A stretch of 64,000 nucleotides of DNA. It comes from Streptomyces gobiensis (lineage in GTDB: Bacteria; Actinomycetota; Actinomycetes; Streptomycetales; Streptomycetaceae). The stretch covers positions 992,001 through 1,056,000 of the forward strand of contig NZ_CP086120.1 in the NCBI RefSeq assembly GCF_021216675.1. Reading direction: 5' to 3'. Both the position numbers and the translations under genes were made by a program. Shown in pieces: positions 8,696-17,773 of the stretch. Under the pieces are notes generated by a model. That model did no database searches, was not told where the DNA came from, and saw only the letters and a program-made list of their open reading frames with translations. Every line of letters starts with the position of its first letter. Positions within the stretch are counted from its first letter, which is position 1.

Positions 8696-9418
8696 CTAGC
8701 GGGCTGGCCAGGGGGCTGGGTCGTGGTCTGGTTTCTCGTCGGCGTAGGCGGCGCACGCGTCGGTCAGCGCCTCCAGCAGGGTCAGTGGGTCGGGCAGTGG
8801 CCGTTCCGGGGCCCGCACCCAGCTGACGTCAAGGGGCACCTCGCCCAGCAGCTGGGCCGGGGGCACCAGGACATAGCTGCCCCGGCAGTGCCAGCGCAGG
8901 CCAGGGTGCTCGTCCATGGTCTCCGGATGGCAGTCCAGTTCACAGGGCCACCACTCGTCCTCGTCCGCCGGGGTGCCGCGGGTGGCGGTGAAGAAGAGCA
9001 TCCGGTCATGACCGGAGAGGGCGACCGGGCCCACCTCGATGGCTGCGGTCTCCAGCCGTTCCAGTGCGGCACGCCCCGCTTCGGCGGGGACGTCCAGCAC
9101 ATCGTGGGCGAGACCGGTGGCGGTGATGAAGTTCGCCTGCGGGCGGTTACGGGCCCAGCGCTCGATCTGCTCGGGGTCGGTGCTGGCCTGGGTCTGCCAG
9201 GCGAAGGAGAGGGGATGGCGCCCGGGAGTGGGACAGCCGATCCGCTCACAGGAGCAGCCGTACCCCTCCGGATGGGCCGCCGGGGCCAGCGGGAAGCCCG
9301 CGGCGGCCGAGGCCAGCAGCAGATTCTCGCGCACGCGGGCGGCATCCTCCGCCGCACCGCCGCCGGCGCTCCTGGAGCGTCGGCGCAACCACTGGGAGAA
9401 CCTGCTTTCGCGTTCCAT
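8696..9418 (-). CDS. Bifunctional primase/polymerase N-terminal domain protein (stand-alone)
   Basis: A 240-residue protein with the layout of a primase-polymerase N-terminal domain: ENLLLASAAAGFPLAPAAHPEG, then GCSCERIGCPTPGRHPL (paired Cys), then WARNRPQANFITATGLAHDVLDVPAEAG, where an Asp-containing strand sits at the catalytic position. No helicase domain or plasmid replication context is present. Such stand-alone copies are common in Streptomyces chromosomes and may not act in replication. The ATG at 9418 follows GTGAGG by six bases; a GTG twelve bases earlier is the alternative. Confidence 0.75.
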   Translation of the reverse strand: MERESRFSQWLRRRSRSAGGGAAEDAARVRENLLLASAAAGFPLAPAAHPEGYGCSCERIGCPTPGRHPLSFAWQTQASTDPEQIERWARNRPQANFITATGLAHDVLDVPAEAGRAALERLETAAIEVGPVALSGHDRMLFFTATRGTPADEDEWWPCELDCHPETMDEHPGLRWHCRGSYVLVPPAQLLGEVPLDVSWVRAPERPLPDPLTLLEALTDACAAYADEKPDHDPAPWPAR

Positions 9419-9648
9419 CAATCGCCTCACTCCAGACCGGGACCATGGACTGACTCGAGGGTACGAAACCCCGGGGCCGTACCCGGCCGGAATCCACGGA
9501 TCACGGATGACTGTCCCCTATCCTGCTCCTCCTCCGACCGGAATGGGTAAGCGGGGGGTGGTTCGGGAGCCAACTGCCAATCCGGCGAAGGTAACCCGGA
9601 CGGCGGTATCAACGCGTATATCGGATAAGTCCCGCCTAGCGTGTACCC

Positions 9649-10470
9649 ATGCTCCCCCAGGCCGTATCGGTCCCCCTGATCGCCCTGTCACTGACGACCT
9701 CGGTGCTGACGGCGCCCACCACCATGACTCCGGTGACGGTGGACACACTGCCCGGGCTTGTCTACACCGCACACCGCGGCGGCGCGCTGGAGGTCCCCGA
9801 GAACAGCATGGCCGGGCTGACCGAAGCTCATAACCGTGGCTCGGTCTCAGTGATCGACTTCGACACCCGGATGCTGAGCGACGGCACGGTGGTCGTGATG
9901 CACGACGCCACCCTGGAACGTACGACCGATGCCACCGGTGCGGTCCGGGAGCTGAACCGGGCGGACTGGGAGAACGTCCGGCTGATCCCGCCCCCCGAGC
10001 TGGGCGGCGGCTGGGAGCCGGAGCGCCCGCCGACAGCCGCTGAGGTACTGGACCGTCTGGGCGGCAAGACGGTGCTGATGCTGGAGGTCAAGGACCCGGA
10101 CAGCCTGCCCCAGGTGGCGGAGCTCATCCGCGAGCGGGATCTGACGAGCTCCGTCTACGTCCAGACGAAGGATCCGGAGGTCGCCGCGCGGGCCCACCGG
10201 ATGGGGCTGTTGACGGGGCTGTGGCGGTCCGCGCGCCAGCTTCGCGGGGACCGCCCGGCGCGCTGGGCGAAGACCGTGGACATGCTGCATGTCCAGCACA
10301 CCGCCCGGGCCAAGGACATCCGGCGTGCGGTGCGCTCCGGTATCCCCCAGGTGTGGGGCTTCACCGTGGACACCGCACAGGACCGGGACCGGCTGCTGGC
10401 ACTCGGCTGCAACGGCATCATCACGGACGCACCGGGGCTACTGGTCAGCTCCTTGGGCGCAGTCCGTTGA
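9649..10470 (+). CDS. Glycerophosphodiester phosphodiesterase, secreted
   Basis: A 273-residue GDPD/PLC-like TIM barrel that hydrolyses deacylated phospholipids to glycerol-3-phosphate and an alcohol. Motifs: AHRGGALEVPENSM (HRG...PENT type), DFDTRMLSDGTVVVMHDATLERTTD (metal and catalytic His region) and LEVKDPDS. The N-terminus MLPQAVSVPLIALSLTTSVLTA is a plausible signal peptide. The 3' end overlaps the convergent tetR gene by 26 bases, so the two transcripts interfere at their ends. Confidence 0.88.
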   Translation: MLPQAVSVPLIALSLTTSVLTAPTTMTPVTVDTLPGLVYTAHRGGALEVPENSMAGLTEAHNRGSVSVIDFDTRMLSDGTVVVMHDATLERTTDATGAVRELNRADWENVRLIPPPELGGGWEPERPPTAAEVLDRLGGKTVLMLEVKDPDSLPQVAELIRERDLTSSVYVQTKDPEVAARAHRMGLLTGLWRSARQLRGDRPARWAKTVDMLHVQHTARAKDIRRAVRSGIPQVWGFTVDTAQDRDRLLALGCNGIITDAPGLLVSSLGAVR

Positions 10471-11086
10471 GCACCAGGTCGACCAGGGTGTCGGTGAACT
10501 CATAGCTGAGCTCTCCCGAACGCATCAGCCAGCGCTGGGCGAACGGGCTGAGGATCATGTCGACAGCGACCCGCAGATCGATGTCCGGGGAGATCTCCCC
10601 GGCCTTCTGCGCGGCCTGGAGCCGCTTCTTGTACAGCGCGATCCCGGGCTCCGTCAGCCGTTCGACAAACTGCCGGGAGAGCTCGGCATCGGCCGCACCG
10701 GCCACGGCCAGCGCCCGGTAAGGCGCCTCGAAGGCGGCATCGTTGAACTCGTCGACGGTGGCCCGCAGCACGTTCTTGAGGTCGGTCGCCACATCCCCGG
10801 TGTCCGGGATGCCGTCCTGGTACTCGGGATCCTCGACCACCGAGGTGAAGGCGTCCAGCAGTACGGCGGCCTTCGAGGGCCACCAGCGGTAGATCGTCTG
10901 CTTGCCCACGCCCGCACGGGCGGCGATCGCTTCAATGGTCAGCTTGTTGTAGCCGACCTCACCGACCAGCTCCATGCTGGCGTCGAGGATCGCACGGCGG
11001 GAGCGCTCGCTGCGGCGGGAGGCGTCGGGGGCCTGTGTCCGTGTCTGTGTCCGTGTCTGTGTCCGGGGTGTCCGTGTCGTGGCCAT
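10445..11086 (-). CDS. TetR/AcrR-family transcriptional regulator
   Basis: A 213-residue regulator. Its N-terminal tail is a Thr-Arg-Thr-Gln repeat (from a 12-base tandem repeat at about 11035-11064). A classic TetR helix-turn-helix follows: RRAILDASMELVGEVGYNKL, then IAARAGVGKQTIYRWWPSKAA. The C-terminal ligand domain (residues about 85-213) does not identify an inducer. It is divergent from a small conserved gene, with a doubled palindromic operator between them that it probably binds. Confidence 0.88.
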   Translation of the reverse strand: MATTRTPRTQTRTQTRTQAPDASRRSERSRRAILDASMELVGEVGYNKLTIEAIAARAGVGKQTIYRWWPSKAAVLLDAFTSVVEDPEYQDGIPDTGDVATDLKNVLRATVDEFNDAAFEAPYRALAVAGAADAELSRQFVERLTEPGIALYKKRLQAAQKAGEISPDIDLRVAVDMILSPFAQRWLMRSGELSYEFTDTLVDLVLNGLRPRS

Positions 11087-11113
11087 GGTCTGAATCTAGC
11101 AAGCTTTGAGACG

Positions 11114-11144
11114 AGACGAACCGTCTTGACAAGACGAACCGTCT
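11114..11144. promoter_or_regulatory. Doubled TetR operator over divergent promoters
   Basis: Two identical copies of AGACGAACCGTCT (11114-11126 and 11132-11144), each a palindrome AGACG-n3-CGTCT, have centres 18 bases apart. A TTGACA (11126-11131) lies between them on the plus strand and a TTGTCA (11132-11127) on the minus strand, so bound repressor would cover the -35 of both directions. The site sits 28-58 bases upstream of tetR and about 60 upstream of the small gene. Confidence 0.82.
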
Positions 11145-11202
11145 CGCCTCATGCTGGGTGCCGTCAGCGAACGAGACGGAACTCTTCGAGGAGGCGGACC
11201 AC

Positions 11203-11400
11203 ATGAGCAAGGGACGTGCCGGAAACATGCTGGGCGTCGGGGGAACGCGGTCCCATCTCTCCCGCAAGGCGATACACGGCGGGAGCAGCGGGAGCGGTGG
11301 GCGCGGCGGCGGTCGCGGTGGCCGCGGGCCCGGGGGCGGCACCGACCCGATGGCCCAGAAACGGGAACTCCTGCGGAAGCTCCAGGAGTCACGGGAGTGA
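11203..11400 (+). CDS. Small Gly/Arg-rich conserved protein (DUF6243-like)
   Basis: A 65-residue protein beginning MSKGRAGNMLGVGGTRSHLSRKAIHGG, then a Gly/Arg/Ser-rich stretch (SGGRGGGRGGRGPGGG) and a basic C-terminal helix (MAQKRELLRKLQESRE). It resembles the small Streptomyces family I recall as DUF6243; that label is from memory. The ATG follows GAGGAGG. A longer frame from 11158 runs into the operator region and is not preferred. It is likely repressed by the divergent TetR protein. Confidence 0.7.
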   Translation: MSKGRAGNMLGVGGTRSHLSRKAIHGGSSGSGGRGGGRGGRGPGGGTDPMAQKRELLRKLQESRE

Positions 11401-11497
11401 TGCGCACGGCGCATCACCCGTACGGACCACTGCGATTTGGCTCCTCGCGGAGGACTATGTGCACACCAGTGCACGGCGACCCCGTGAGGAGCTTTCG

Positions 11498-12310
11498 TTG
11501 TACGCAGCCCGTCGCTATCTGATGTGCCCCCCGGAGCACTTCCGCGTCACGTACTCCATCAACCCCTGGATGGACCCCGACAAGCCGGTGGATCTCCCGC
11601 TCGCCATCGCGCAGTGGGAGGATCTGCGCGACCGCTACCGCTCGCTCGGCCATACGGTCGAGGAGCTGGAGCCGCGGCCGGAGCTGCCCGACATGGTCTA
11701 TGCCGCCAATGGCGCCACCGTCGTCGACGGCCGGGTCCTGGGCGCGCGTTTCGCGCACGCAGAGCGGGCGAGCGAGGCGGCGGCGCATCGCGACTGGTAC
11801 CGCGCACACGGCTATACGGAGATCCGCAAGCCGGATCACATCAACGAAGGAGAGGGTGACTTCGCCGCCACCGCGTCCTGGCTGCTGGCCGGACGCGGGT
11901 TCCGCAGCAGCCCGCTGTCGCACCCGGAAGCGCAGGAGTTCTTCGGCCGTCCGGTGATCGGTCTCGATCTGGTCGATCCGCGCTATTACCACCTGGACAC
12001 GGCGCTGTGTGTGCTCGACGGGGACGACATCATGTACTACCCGCCCGCGTTCTCGGCGGGCAGCCGGGCTGTCCTTGCCCGGCTCTTCCCGGACGCGCTG
12101 ATCGCTGAGGAGGCGGATGCGCTGGCGCTGGGCCTCAACTCGGTGAGCGACGGCCACCATGTGCTGTTGCCGCAGGCTGCGGCGGGGTTGTTCGGGCCGT
12201 TGCGGGGGCGGGGGTATGAGCCGGTTCCGGTTGATCTGACGGAGCTGTTGAAGGGGGGCGGCAGTGTGAAGTGCTGCACCGCCGAGCTACGGCCCTCGCC
12301 CCAGCCCTGA
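11498..12310 (+). CDS. Dimethylargininase / arginine deiminase-superfamily hydrolase
   Basis: A 270-residue member of the pentein fold. The chain starts LYAARRYLMCPPEHFRVTYSINPWM, the family opening that presents the substrate-binding region. DMVYAANGATVVDGRV, EGEGDFAATA and the catalytic His in YYHLDTALCVLDGD follow. The nucleophile Cys lies in the C-terminal GGGSVKCCTAEL. Family members hydrolyse methylarginine to citrulline or act on related amidines. The TTG start has GAGGAG six bases upstream; the longer open frame from 11216 is rejected because it overlaps the small upstream gene. Confidence 0.85.
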   Translation: MYAARRYLMCPPEHFRVTYSINPWMDPDKPVDLPLAIAQWEDLRDRYRSLGHTVEELEPRPELPDMVYAANGATVVDGRVLGARFAHAERASEAAAHRDWYRAHGYTEIRKPDHINEGEGDFAATASWLLAGRGFRSSPLSHPEAQEFFGRPVIGLDLVDPRYYHLDTALCVLDGDDIMYYPPAFSAGSRAVLARLFPDALIAEEADALALGLNSVSDGHHVLLPQAAAGLFGPLRGRGYEPVPVDLTELLKGGGSVKCCTAELRPSPQP

Positions 12311-12319
12311 CGGGCTGGG
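12300..12319 (+). terminator. Hairpin overlapping the DDAH stop codon
   Basis: CCCAGCCC and GGGCTGGG form an 8-bp stem with a 4-base loop that contains the end of the TGA stop. It has no U-tract, as is usual for Streptomyces terminators. Confidence 0.55.
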
Positions 12320-12575
12320 TACCCCTTCCGGCTGTACCGGGGTTTGCGCCTGTGCTGTGGGTGGGTTTCCCCAATTCCCGCCCCTTCCCGGAAACCGGGG
12401 CTTCGCCCCGGGCCCCGGGGGTGGCCGGGTGCGGGCCGGTGGCCCCGGTGTTGTGCCCACCAAGCGTCGCGAGCTCCGCCCCGGGGTGGGCCGGAGCGTC
12501 GTGGCTGGGGTGGGTGGGTGGTTGCGTAGCAGGGCGGGCCTACGCCCCTCGCGGGGCTGCGAGTGCCCACAACAC
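12320..12575. repeat. Dispersed GC-rich intergenic repeat, copy C
   Basis: Has the same module order as copy B: an AACCGGGGCTTCGCCCCG hairpin, GGCCGGGTGCGGGCCGGTGG, a GTTGTGCCCACCAAGCG block, GTGGGTGGTTGCGTAGCAGG and CCCCTCGCGGGGCTGCGAG. It lies between the ends of the convergent DDAH and rsm22 genes. Confidence 0.75.
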
Positions 12576-12580
12576 TCGGG

Positions 12581-13558
12581 TTAGGGCCAGGGGGCGCCCC
12601 AGGGGGTGGTTCGGGCGGGGCGGTACTGGGGGCGGTTTCGCTTGGTGATGGTGGAGCGCCGCAGGCCGTCGTCGGCCGTGCAGAGGTCAAGGAGCACCTG
12701 GCCCTTGCGGATCTGGGGTTTGCGGACGACGCGTGACTCGGCGGGGGTGGCAGCCGTACGCACATCACCGCGGACGGCCGCCACGTAGCTGAACTTCTCG
12801 TCCTCGTAGGCCAGCGAGCCCCCCTTCACCTGCCGGTGAAGGGAGGAGCGGCTGACCCGGGCCGCGAAGTGGCACCAGTCCTCGCCGGGGACGATCGGGC
12901 ACGCCCCGCTGTGCGGGCACGGCGCCAGCACCCGGAAACCGGCGTCCATGAGCTGATCGCGTGCCGCGCGGATCCGCAGGTAGCCGTCCGGGGTGCCCGG
13001 CTCGATCAGCGTCACCGCCTGTCCGGCACGGGCGGCGGCGGTCACGGCGGCGCGGCGGTCGGCCTCGGTGAGCTCGCCGAGGACGTAGGAGACGGTGATC
13101 AGCTCCGTGGCTGGCAGATCCAGGGCTGAGCTGATCCGCTCGCGCCGCCACTCCGTATCCGGCAGCACCCCGCGGGCCAGCTCACGGCCGAGCGACAGCG
13201 CGGGCTCGGCCCAGTCCAGTACGGTGCTCCGCCGCCCGCCCGGCGCCTGCCCCCAGGTCGCCGCCACCGCCCAGGCCGCCGCGCCGGTGCCGCCGCCGAC
13301 ATCCAGGTGGCTGGCCGGGGTCCAGCCCGGCATACGGTCCGCGAGGGCACCCAGCGCGGCGGTGACCGCCTCGAAGGTGGCGGGCATCCGATAGGCCGCG
13401 TACGCCACCACATCCGCACGGTCCCGCAGCACGGGAGCATCGGTCGGGGTTGTGCCCCGGTAGCTGGCGATCAGCCGGTCCACCGCGGCGGTGGCCTGCC
13501 GGGGCGGCAATCCGTCGAGGAGGGCGGCGAGGGCCCTGCGGAGTTCTTCGTCCATCAC
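12581..13558 (-). CDS. Rsm22-like small ribosomal subunit methyltransferase-family protein
   Basis: A 325-residue protein with SAM-binding motif HLDVGGGTGAAAWAVAATW (about residue 83), LITVSYVLGELTE and the late four-Cys/His cluster CPHSGACPIV...WCHFAARV. That combination is typical of Rsm22/mitochondrial METTL17-type proteins, where the cysteines bind an Fe-S cluster. A role in small-subunit assembly is inferred from the family. GTG and ATG are adjacent at the start (13558 and 13555), so the first residue is ambiguous by one codon. Confidence 0.85.
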   Translation of the reverse strand: MMDEELRRALAALLDGLPPRQATAAVDRLIASYRGTTPTDAPVLRDRADVVAYAAYRMPATFEAVTAALGALADRMPGWTPASHLDVGGGTGAAAWAVAATWGQAPGGRRSTVLDWAEPALSLGRELARGVLPDTEWRRERISSALDLPATELITVSYVLGELTEADRRAAVTAAARAGQAVTLIEPGTPDGYLRIRAARDQLMDAGFRVLAPCPHSGACPIVPGEDWCHFAARVSRSSLHRQVKGGSLAYEDEKFSYVAAVRGDVRTAATPAESRVVRKPQIRKGQVLLDLCTADDGLRRSTITKRNRPQYRPARTTPWGAPWP

Positions 13559-13589
13559 CCGGACAGTTTAGTTTCGGATTAGTTTCGGA

Positions 13590-14672
13590 TCAGTTTCGGA
13601 TTGCCCGGGCCAGACGCGTCGCCGCCGCCGCACGCGGACCGTTGTCCGGGTACAGCGGGCGGACCGGGTGGACCATGTTGGCCAGCAGGATCAGGAACGT
13701 ATCCGTGGCGCGGTCAAGGACCAGGCTGGTGCCGGTGAAGCCGGTGTGGCCCGCGGCGCCGCGCCCGGCCAGTTCGCCCATGAACCAGGGCTGGTCGACG
13801 CCGAATCCGAGCCCCGGTGGATCCAGCAGCAGGGCGACGGACTCCGGGGTGAGGACGCGGGCGTCGCCATAGGCGCCGCCGCTGAGCAGGGTGCTGCACA
13901 GGATGGCGAGGTCCTGGGCGGTGGAGAACAGCCCGGCGTGACCCGCGACACCGCCCAGGGCGTGGGCGTTCTCGTCGTGTACGACGCCGCGCAGTCTGCC
14001 CCGGTTGGCCTTGGCCCACGGCCGCCGCTGGTCCTCGGTCGCGGCGGCGTCGGGGACCGGTCCATAGCGGGTGGCCGTCATGCCGAGCGGCCCGGTGACA
14101 CCGTCCGCCACCAGTGCGTCCAGGCCGTCTCCGGTGATCCGCTCCAGCACCTGCTGAAGGGCGAGGAGGTTGAGGTCGGAGTAGCGGTAGGTGGTGTCCG
14201 TGAGCGGCGGCTCCGCCCACAGCAGCTCAAGGCCATGGCCCTCGTAGAAGGGCAGGCCCGGGCGCAGCCCGGAGGTGTGGGTGAGCAGCTGCCGTACGGT
14301 GATGGCGTCCTTCCCCGCGGCGCCGAACTCCGGTACGTACGCGGCGGCTTCCCGGTCCAGCTCCAGCGTTCCGCGCTCAAGGTGCTGGACGGCCACGATC
14401 GCCGTGAAGAGTTTCGTCAGCGAGGCCAGGTCGAAGGGGGTGTCCACCCGCATCGGCACCGGGTCGGCCGACTCCCACCGCACCGCCCATCCAGTGGCGT
14501 GCTCGACGACGATGTACGGGCCGCGTCCGGCCAGCACGACCGCGCCGCCGCACCAGCCGCGCTCGGGCAGTGCGTCGATGTCCCGGACGAGCGCGGCCAG
14601 CTCCTCCGGGTCCAGGCCCGCCTGCCCCGGCGTGCCCCTGCTCAGCCGCCGTCTCAGCCGCGCGGGCGCCAT
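13590..14672 (-). CDS. Serine hydrolase, class C beta-lactamase-like family
   Basis: A 360-residue penicillin-binding-type hydrolase. The active-site SLTK lies in TPFDLASLTKLFTAIVAVQHL (about residue 85). The YSD motif is in TTYRYSDLNLLALQQVLERI and the late HTG in AAGHTGFTGTSLVLD. Such proteins act as esterases, D-peptidases or beta-lactamases, and which of these cannot be told here. The ATG at 14672 lies inside the end of the upstream MFS gene (19-base overlap), which suggests translational coupling. A much longer open frame to 15932 is the antisense-frame shadow of that MFS gene. Confidence 0.82.
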   Translation of the reverse strand: MAPARLRRRLSRGTPGQAGLDPEELAALVRDIDALPERGWCGGAVVLAGRGPYIVVEHATGWAVRWESADPVPMRVDTPFDLASLTKLFTAIVAVQHLERGTLELDREAAAYVPEFGAAGKDAITVRQLLTHTSGLRPGLPFYEGHGLELLWAEPPLTDTTYRYSDLNLLALQQVLERITGDGLDALVADGVTGPLGMTATRYGPVPDAAATEDQRRPWAKANRGRLRGVVHDENAHALGGVAGHAGLFSTAQDLAILCSTLLSGGAYGDARVLTPESVALLLDPPGLGFGVDQPWFMGELAGRGAAGHTGFTGTSLVLDRATDTFLILLANMVHPVRPLYPDNGPRAAAATRLARAIRN

Positions 14673-15928
14673 GGCCGGCACATCCCCGTAAAGCAGACGG
14701 CGGCGAGCAGCACCGTAGTGAGCTGGACGACCGCCATCGGCACGGCCGTCCGCTCGCCCGCGATACCGACCAGCGGTGAGGCCAGCGCGCCGACGAGGAA
14801 CTGTGCGGTGCCCAGCAGCGCGGAGGCCGAACCCGCCGCGTGCGGGGCACGCATCAGCCCGAGCGAGTTGGCGTTGGGCATCACCAGCGCCATCCCGGAC
14901 ATCAGCACAAAGAGCCCGGTGGCGACCGGGAGGAGACCGACCGGGCCGAAAACGCCCGAGGTCATCAGCAGCAGGGCGAGGGCCGCCGCCCCGATGACGC
15001 ACAGCCCAAGGCCCAGCACCCGGTCGAGCTTCACCCGGCCGACGAGCACCTTGCCGTTGAGCTGACCGACGGCCACCAGGCCCATGGAGTTGGCCATGAA
15101 GACCAGGCTGAAGGTCTGCGGGGAGGCTCCGTAGATCTCCTGTACGACAAAGGGCGAGGCGGCGACGTAGGCGAAGAGCGCGGCGAAGGTCAGGGCGCCC
15201 GTGAGGAGATAGCCGGTGAAGATCCGGTCGGCGAAGAGGCCGCGCATGGTGCGCAGTGCCTCCGGGATGCCGCCGCTGTGCCGGTCGGCGGGGGCCAGGG
15301 TCTCGGGGAGCCAGCGGAAAGTGATCAGCGTCAGCAGCAGGCCGGTCCCGGCGAGGACGAGGAAGATGCCGCGCCAGTCGGTGAAGCGCAGCACCTGGCC
15401 CCCCAGTACGGGCGCGAGGACCGGGGCGGCGCCGGAGATCAGCATCAGGGTGGAGAAGAAGCGGGCCATCGCGAGACCGTCGAACAGATCGCGGACCACG
15501 GCGCGGGCGATCACTATCCCGGCGGCTCCGGCGAGTCCCTGGAGCAGCCGGAAGGCGGTAAGCGTCTCGATGGTGGGTGCGAACGCGCAGGCGGTACTGG
15601 CCGCCACATACCCGGTCATGCCGATGAGCAGCGGTCGGCGGCGGCCGAACTGGTCGCTCATCGGGCCGACGATGAGCTGCCCGATGGCCAGTCCGAGCAG
15701 GCATGTGGTGAGGGTGAGCTGGACCTGGGCGGCGGGGCTGCTCAGCGCGCCGCTGACCTCCGGGAGCGAGGGGAGGTACATGTCCATGGACAGCGGGGGA
15801 AGTGCGGTGAGGCTGCCAAGGATGAGGGTGAGCAGCAGACCGGCCTGCTGCCGGCGGGTCAGCAGCGGCGTCGGCGCGGGCGCGGGAACGGGCGGAGCGG
15901 CCGGGGATGGCGGGCCGGGTTCGGTCAT
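14654..15928 (-). CDS. Bcr/CflA-family multidrug efflux MFS transporter
   Basis: A 424-residue drug:H+ antiporter with twelve membrane segments. The start TALPPLSMDMYLPSLPEV is the Bcr/CflA family opening, and GPMSDQFGRRRPLLIGM is the MFS loop motif. DWRGIFLVLAGTGLLL and SGMALVMPNANSLGLMRAPHAAGSASALLGTAQFL are also family-typical. It is the first gene of a two-gene unit with the serine hydrolase that overlaps its 3' end. The ATG follows a CTCCTGGAGAGGTGC-like ribosome site. Confidence 0.86.
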   Translation of the reverse strand: MTEPGPPSPAAPPVPAPAPTPLLTRRQQAGLLLTLILGSLTALPPLSMDMYLPSLPEVSGALSSPAAQVQLTLTTCLLGLAIGQLIVGPMSDQFGRRRPLLIGMTGYVAASTACAFAPTIETLTAFRLLQGLAGAAGIVIARAVVRDLFDGLAMARFFSTLMLISGAAPVLAPVLGGQVLRFTDWRGIFLVLAGTGLLLTLITFRWLPETLAPADRHSGGIPEALRTMRGLFADRIFTGYLLTGALTFAALFAYVAASPFVVQEIYGASPQTFSLVFMANSMGLVAVGQLNGKVLVGRVKLDRVLGLGLCVIGAAALALLLMTSGVFGPVGLLPVATGLFVLMSGMALVMPNANSLGLMRAPHAAGSASALLGTAQFLVGALASPLVGIAGERTAVPMAVVQLTTVLLAAVCFTGMCRPWRPRG

Positions 15929-16032
15929 GCACCTCTCCAGGAGATTGTTGACGGCTGACGCATTCTCCCAGGGACCGCGGTCCCGGCCCAGTACTTATCC
16001 GACGACCCCGTCGTACCTCGTCACACTCCTCG

Positions 16033-17664
16033 TCACGCTGGTTTCAGTCCTGGATCACCCGCCTCTGAGACAAAAGAGGCGGCGGTGGTGAGGGGGGCAC
16101 CGGGAGTGGTCACTTGGCGGACGGTGCGGTAGTCGGCGCGCAGCCGCTCCTCGTTGAGGGTGAGCAGAACGTAGCCGCGCTGGCCGTTGTAGAACTTCAG
16201 ATGCGGGTTGGCCTTCATCAGGGTGTCCCAGTTGGCGGGCCGTTCGGCCCCGTCTCCACCGCTGGAGACCGAGGTGGTGACCAGTTCCACGCCGAGGGTG
16301 CGGGAGTCGGTGTCGTCGAAGTCCGCCTTGATGTCCAGCCCGTAATGGACATGGACATCGCCGCTCAGCACGACGAGGTTGGCGATGCGCGCCGTTTCGG
16401 CGGCCGCCAGAAGCCGTCCGCGGGCGGCCGGGTAGCCGTCCCAGGCATCCATGGAGACCGGGAATGGCCCTTCGAGCCGGCTGTGCCGCCGGGAGAGGAC
16501 GGTCTGCTGCGGCACGATGTTCCATACGGCTCGTGACCGTAGCCAGCCGGTGGCCAGCCAGCGCTCCTGGGTGGCGCCGAGCATCGTACGGGAGGGGTCC
16601 TGGGACTCCTCACCGGGCACCTTCCAGCCATCGCCGTTCGCCTGGTCGTCGCGGTACTGGCGGCCGTCGAGGATGTCGAGCTGGGCGAGGCGTCCGTAGT
16701 GCAGCCGCCGGTAGAGCTGGAGGTCGGGGCCGTCGGGCCGCTGGGGCCGGCGCAGCGGCATGTTCTCGTAGTACGCGCGGTAGGCGGCGGCCCGCCGGAT
16801 CAGGAACTCCTCCGGCGGGTCGGCGTCCTGGGAGGTGTCCGTCGCGTAGTTGTTGTCCACCTCGTGGTCGTCCCAGGTGGTGATCCATGGGTGGGCGGCG
16901 TGTGCGGCCTGGAGGTCAGGGTCGCTGCGGTAGAGCGAGTAGCGCAGCCGGTAGTCGTCGAGGGTGACCGTCTCCCGGTTGAAGTGGCCGGGCAGGACAC
17001 GGTCGGTGTACTGACGGGCGCCACCGGCCGAGTCGATGGGGGACTCGTAGATGTAATCGCCCAGATGGATGACGAGGTCGATGTCCGGTTCCGCGGCGAG
17101 GTGCCGGTAGGCGGTGAAGTAGCCGTGGTCATAGCGCTGGCAGGACGCGAAGGCCAGCCGCATCGACTCGGGGACGGCGTCCTGGGCGGGCGCGGTACGG
17201 GTGCGTCCGGTGGGGCTGGTCCAGCCACCGGCCCGGAAGCGGTACCAGTAGCTGGTGGCCGCCTCAAGCCCCTCGGCCTCGATATGCACGGCATGGTGGA
17301 ACTCGGGGTGGGCGATGGCCTCACCGCTGGCGGCTGTCCTTGTGAATCCCCTGTCGTGGGCGAGCTCCCATGTGACGGTGATGGGCCGGCCCGGCAGTCC
17401 GCTGTCGGCCCGGTACGGCTTGGGGGCCAGCCGGGTCCACAGGACAACCGAGTCGGGCAGCGGGTCGCCGGACGCGACGCCCAGGGTGAACGGATCCTCA
17501 TCGAGGCGCGGGGGCTTGTGGGTTGGTCCAGCGTGGGCGGTGTCGGGCAGGTTCGTGCCGAAGGCCAGCGCGGCCGCGGCACCGGTGACGGTCAGAAATC
17601 TGCGTCGGACCACATGACGGGCGGCGGCGCGGTGTTCGATGTCTGCGCTCCTGGTGTACGTCAT
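16033..17664 (-). CDS. phoD: Alkaline phosphatase D / phosphodiesterase, Tat-exported
   Basis: A 543-residue PhoD-type metallophosphoesterase. A Tat signal is visible (RRRFLTVTGAAAALAFG, residues about 20-36). The PhoD N-terminal domain begins DPFTLGVASGDPLPDSVVLWTRLAP. Catalytic-domain metal ligands follow in LAFASCQRYDHGYF, LVIHLGDYIYES, WDDHEVDNNYATD and LSGDVHVHYGLDI. It releases phosphate from phosphodiesters outside the cell. No clear PHO box (GTTCACC direct repeats) was seen in the 110 bases upstream, so PhoP control is not supported here. Confidence 0.92.
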   Translation of the reverse strand: MTYTRSADIEHRAAARHVVRRRFLTVTGAAAALAFGTNLPDTAHAGPTHKPPRLDEDPFTLGVASGDPLPDSVVLWTRLAPKPYRADSGLPGRPITVTWELAHDRGFTRTAASGEAIAHPEFHHAVHIEAEGLEAATSYWYRFRAGGWTSPTGRTRTAPAQDAVPESMRLAFASCQRYDHGYFTAYRHLAAEPDIDLVIHLGDYIYESPIDSAGGARQYTDRVLPGHFNRETVTLDDYRLRYSLYRSDPDLQAAHAAHPWITTWDDHEVDNNYATDTSQDADPPEEFLIRRAAAYRAYYENMPLRRPQRPDGPDLQLYRRLHYGRLAQLDILDGRQYRDDQANGDGWKVPGEESQDPSRTMLGATQERWLATGWLRSRAVWNIVPQQTVLSRRHSRLEGPFPVSMDAWDGYPAARGRLLAAAETARIANLVVLSGDVHVHYGLDIKADFDDTDSRTLGVELVTTSVSSGGDGAERPANWDTLMKANPHLKFYNGQRGYVLLTLNEERLRADYRTVRQVTTPGAPLTTAASFVSEAGDPGLKPA

Positions 17665-17773
17665 GCGTCTGAGTGCAGTGGGCCGGAGCGGCGGAGAGTT
17701 GGCACGTCCGCGTCACCCGAGTGGCGGTCTGATGGCGGTCCGTCGCCGTACAGGCGTCGCGTAGCCTTCGCCC

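Noticed and set aside
13590..15932. A single 780-residue open frame spanning both the serine hydrolase and the MFS region
   Set aside because: The first half is an Arg/Pro-rich shift of the MFS gene frame; the MFS protein reads perfectly in its own frame. The hydrolase starts inside the MFS 3' end instead.
17665..17773. PHO box upstream of phoD
   Set aside because: No pair of GTTCACC-like 11-base direct repeats could be found on either strand in the gap.
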